A stretch of 55,448 bases of DNA, from NCBI RefSeq assembly GCF_030149235.1, contig NZ_JASBRW010000013.1, positions 1-55,448 on the forward strand, given 5' to 3'. Position numbers and translations under genes: made by a program. The notes beneath the pieces were generated by a model. That model saw only the letters and a list, made by a program, of their open reading frames with translations, searched no databases and had not been told where the DNA came from. The DNA is from Maricaulis sp. Lineage in GTDB: Bacteria > Pseudomonadota > Alphaproteobacteria > Caulobacterales > Maricaulaceae. The first letter of the stretch is position 1. The number at the start of each line of letters is the position of its first letter. Below are positions 53,774 to 55,448 of this stretch, piece by piece.

Positions 53774-55420
53774 ATGACTTCGTCGCAAACACTTCAACGG
53801 AGCGGGGCGGATATTAGCCTTGCTGCTGTTGGACTGATTACCGTTTTAGGGGCGCTCTGGGCGCTCTTCGCAGCGGCGCACGCGCCAGACGCGGCCATGA
53901 AGGGCCAGTCCTGGCTAATTTTGGGGGGATTCCTGGTCGGGATCTTTCTCGTTGTCGGCGCCATCGCGCGCGGCGGCGTGATCACCGATCAGCGCGAATA
54001 TAGCGAGGACATCATCAAAGCCGGCGTGATCGCCTCCCTGTTCTGGGGTGCGGCGGGATTGTTGGTGGGCGTTGTCATTGCTTTTCAGCTCGCCTTCCCG
54101 GTTTTGAACCTTGAGGCCTTTGGTTTCACCAATTTCGGCCGTTTGCGGCCGCTGCACACCTCGGCGGTGATTTTCGCCTTCGGCGGCAACGTGCTGATCG
54201 CGACGTCCTTCTACGCCGTGCAGCGCACCTGCCGGACACGTCTGGCCGGGGGCATCTGGCCCTGGTTCGTGTTCTGGGGCTATCAGTTCTTCATCGTGAT
54301 CGCCGCATCGGGCTATCTGGTCGGTATCACGCAGGGCAAGGAATACGCCGAGCCGGAATGGTATGCCGACCTTTGGCTGACCATAGTCTGGGTCGCTTAT
54401 CTCCTGGTCTTTCTCGGGACGCTCTGGAAGCGCAAGGAACCCCACATCTATGTGGCCAACTGGTTCTTCCTCGCCTTTATCCTCACCATTGCGATGCTGC
54501 ACATCGTCAACAATCTGGCGATGCCGGTCGATTTCTTTGGCTCCCGCAGCTATTCGGCCTTCGCCGGTGTGCAGGATGCGCTGACCCAGTGGTGGTATGG
54601 CCATAACGCGGTGGGCTTCTTCCTGACGGCCGGTTTCCTGGGGATCATGTACTATTTCATCCCCAAGCGGGTGAACCGTCCGGTCTATTCCTACCGGCTC
54701 TCGATCATCCACTTCTGGTCGCTGATCTTCATCTACATCTGGGCTGGTCCGCACCACCTGCACTACACGGCTCTGCCGGAATGGGCGCAGACGCTGGGCA
54801 TGACCTTCTCGATCATGCTGTGGATGCCGTCCTGGGGCGGGATGATCAACGGCCTGATGACCCTGTCTGGGGCCTGGGACAAGCTGCGCACCGACCCGGT
54901 TGTCCGCATGCTGGTGCTCTCGGTGGCCTTTTACGGCATGTCGACCTTTGAAGGCCCGGTGATGTCGATCCGCGCCGTGAACTCGCTGTCGCACTACACC
55001 GACTGGACTATTGGCCACGTGCACTCCGGCGCCCTGGGCTGGGTTGGCTTCATCTCCTTCGGTGCCATCTACTGCCTGGTTCCCTGGTTGTGGAAGAAGA
55101 AGGGCATGTTCTCCAAGACCCTGGTCGACTGGCACTTCTGGATCGCGACCATCGGCATCATTCTCTACATCACCTCGATGTGGGCTGCTGGCATCCTGCA
55201 GGGCCTGTGGTGGCGCGCCTACAATTCGCTCGGCTTCCTGGAGTATTCCTTCATCGAAACCGTCGAGGCCATGCACATCCAGTACATCATCCGGGCGGTA
55301 GGCGGCTCGCTCTACCTCGTGGGTGCACTCATCATGATCTACAACGTCTATCGCACCATCAAAGATGATGTGACGGAAGCCGACGAGGCTGTCGTGCCTC
55401 AGCCGGCACTTGCGGAATAG
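53774..55420 (+). CDS. ccoN: Cytochrome c oxidase cbb3-type subunit I
   Basis: 548 residues with about 12 membrane helices. It is the catalytic subunit of the high-affinity cbb3 terminal oxidase, which reduces oxygen to water at low oxygen. Conserved His are seen in [16 protein letters not shown] (low-spin heme b), [12 protein letters not shown] (Cu-B), [11 protein letters not shown] (two Cu-B His) and [11 protein letters not shown] (heme ligands). The [10 protein letters not shown] segment has Y-x-x-x-H typical of ccoN. It is the first gene of ccoNO(QP), followed ten bases later by ccoO. Confidence 0.97.
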   Translation: MTSSQTLQRSGADISLAAVGLITVLGALWALFAAAHAPDAAMKGQSWLILGGFLVGIFLVVGAIARGGVITDQREYSEDIIKAGVIASLFWGAAGLLVGVVIAFQLAFPVLNLEAFGFTNFGRLRPLHTSAVIFAFGGNVLIATSFYAVQRTCRTRLAGGIWPWFVFWGYQFFIVIAASGYLVGITQGKEYAEPEWYADLWLTIVWVAYLLVFLGTLWKRKEPHIYVANWFFLAFILTIAMLHIVNNLAMPVDFFGSRSYSAFAGVQDALTQWWYGHNAVGFFLTAGFLGIMYYFIPKRVNRPVYSYRLSIIHFWSLIFIYIWAGPHHLHYTALPEWAQTLGMTFSIMLWMPSWGGMINGLMTLSGAWDKLRTDPVVRMLVLSVAFYGMSTFEGPVMSIRAVNSLSHYTDWTIGHVHSGALGWVGFISFGAIYCLVPWLWKKKGMFSKTLVDWHFWIATIGIILYITSMWAAGILQGLWWRAYNSLGFLEYSFIETVEAMHIQYIIRAVGGSLYLVGALIMIYNVYRTIKDDVTEADEAVVPQPALAE

Positions 55421-55430
55421 GGGGGCGGAC

Positions 55431-55448
55431 ATGTCTGCGAAAGAAGGC
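55431..55448 (+). CDS. ccoO: Start of cbb3 oxidase subunit II (partial)
   Basis: ATG at 55431 with GGGGGG upstream begins a frame reading MSAKEG and running off the window. Its position right after ccoN suggests ccoO. Only six codons are visible. Confidence 0.6.

Noticed and set aside
53915..55432. Open frame (505 codons) opposite ccoN
   Set aside because: Antisense shadow, hydrophilic image of a membrane protein gene.

Overview
This window looks like chromosomal DNA of an alphaproteobacterium of the Maricaulis/Hyphomonadaceae type (order Maricaulales/Caulobacterales). The evidence is high GC with strong GC3 bias, an rRNA operon tail followed by tRNA-fMet, the murA-DUF2948-UPF0262-phosphatase-infA-maf-RNase G-yacG neighbourhood typical of alphaproteobacteria, a CC0125/CC1285-type lipoprotein, many exported peptidases, a TonB-dependent receptor and a cbb3 oxidase. 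The genus is inferred from gene content, not from a database search.

Layout. 1-1030: 5S rRNA with its precursor stem and terminator, one exported protein, and initiator tRNA with promoter and terminator. 1046-6502: rluA, then two overlapping genes that look like a phage-type i-spanin/o-spanin pair, then the convergent operon thrA-thrB-thrC. ThrA is an aspartokinase-homoserine dehydrogenase fusion with no ACT domains. Its leader (6557-6768) has a Thr/Met/Ile-rich leader peptide, a terminator and a complementary antiterminator segment, so control by transcription attenuation is predicted. 6955-12516: pckA, a pirin, an M28 peptidase, a GST and a small unknown protein. 12657-14447: an unassigned pair of membrane proteins, one with a vWA-like domain. 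14628-22497: Tat-exported amidase, GST, nitrilase, S9 peptidase and TonB receptor, mostly amide, nitrile and peptide use.

23065-26006 holds a BON/OmpA-like envelope protein with a membrane-anchored helix-hairpin-helix protein, a YjbR-like gene interrupted by an amber codon, and two small exported proteins. 26076-29650 encodes both methylmalonyl-CoA mutase subunits. 29811-32048 has an orphan DUF2793 (phage/GTA-type) protein, proline iminopeptidase and an exported protein. 32181-37664 is the housekeeping block from tRNA-Thr through murA, infA, maf and yacG to tRNA-Phe. 37665-38064 carries palindromic intergenic repeats.

38065-42164 is a subtilase divergent from an OmpR-type two-component system, with an inverted repeat in the shared promoter region. 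42214-42790 is a frameshifted acetyltransferase-like gene. 42910-48749 holds an FMN-dependent 2-hydroxyacid oxidase and an RND efflux pump (adaptor plus transporter). 49163-52478 is a translationally coupled operon of Baeyer-Villiger-type monooxygenase, short-chain dehydrogenase and alpha/beta hydrolase, which could convert an alcohol through ketone and ester to hydrolysed products. The window ends with transaldolase, a small unknown protein, and the start of the ccoNO cbb3 oxidase operon, preceded by a 28-bp direct repeat and a CRP/FNR-like palindrome.

The most notable observations are the predicted thr attenuator with the ACT-less ThrA fusion, and the stand-alone spanin pair together with the orphan DUF2793 protein, which may be dispersed parts of a gene transfer agent. 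No CRISPR array, insertion sequence or complete prophage was seen.
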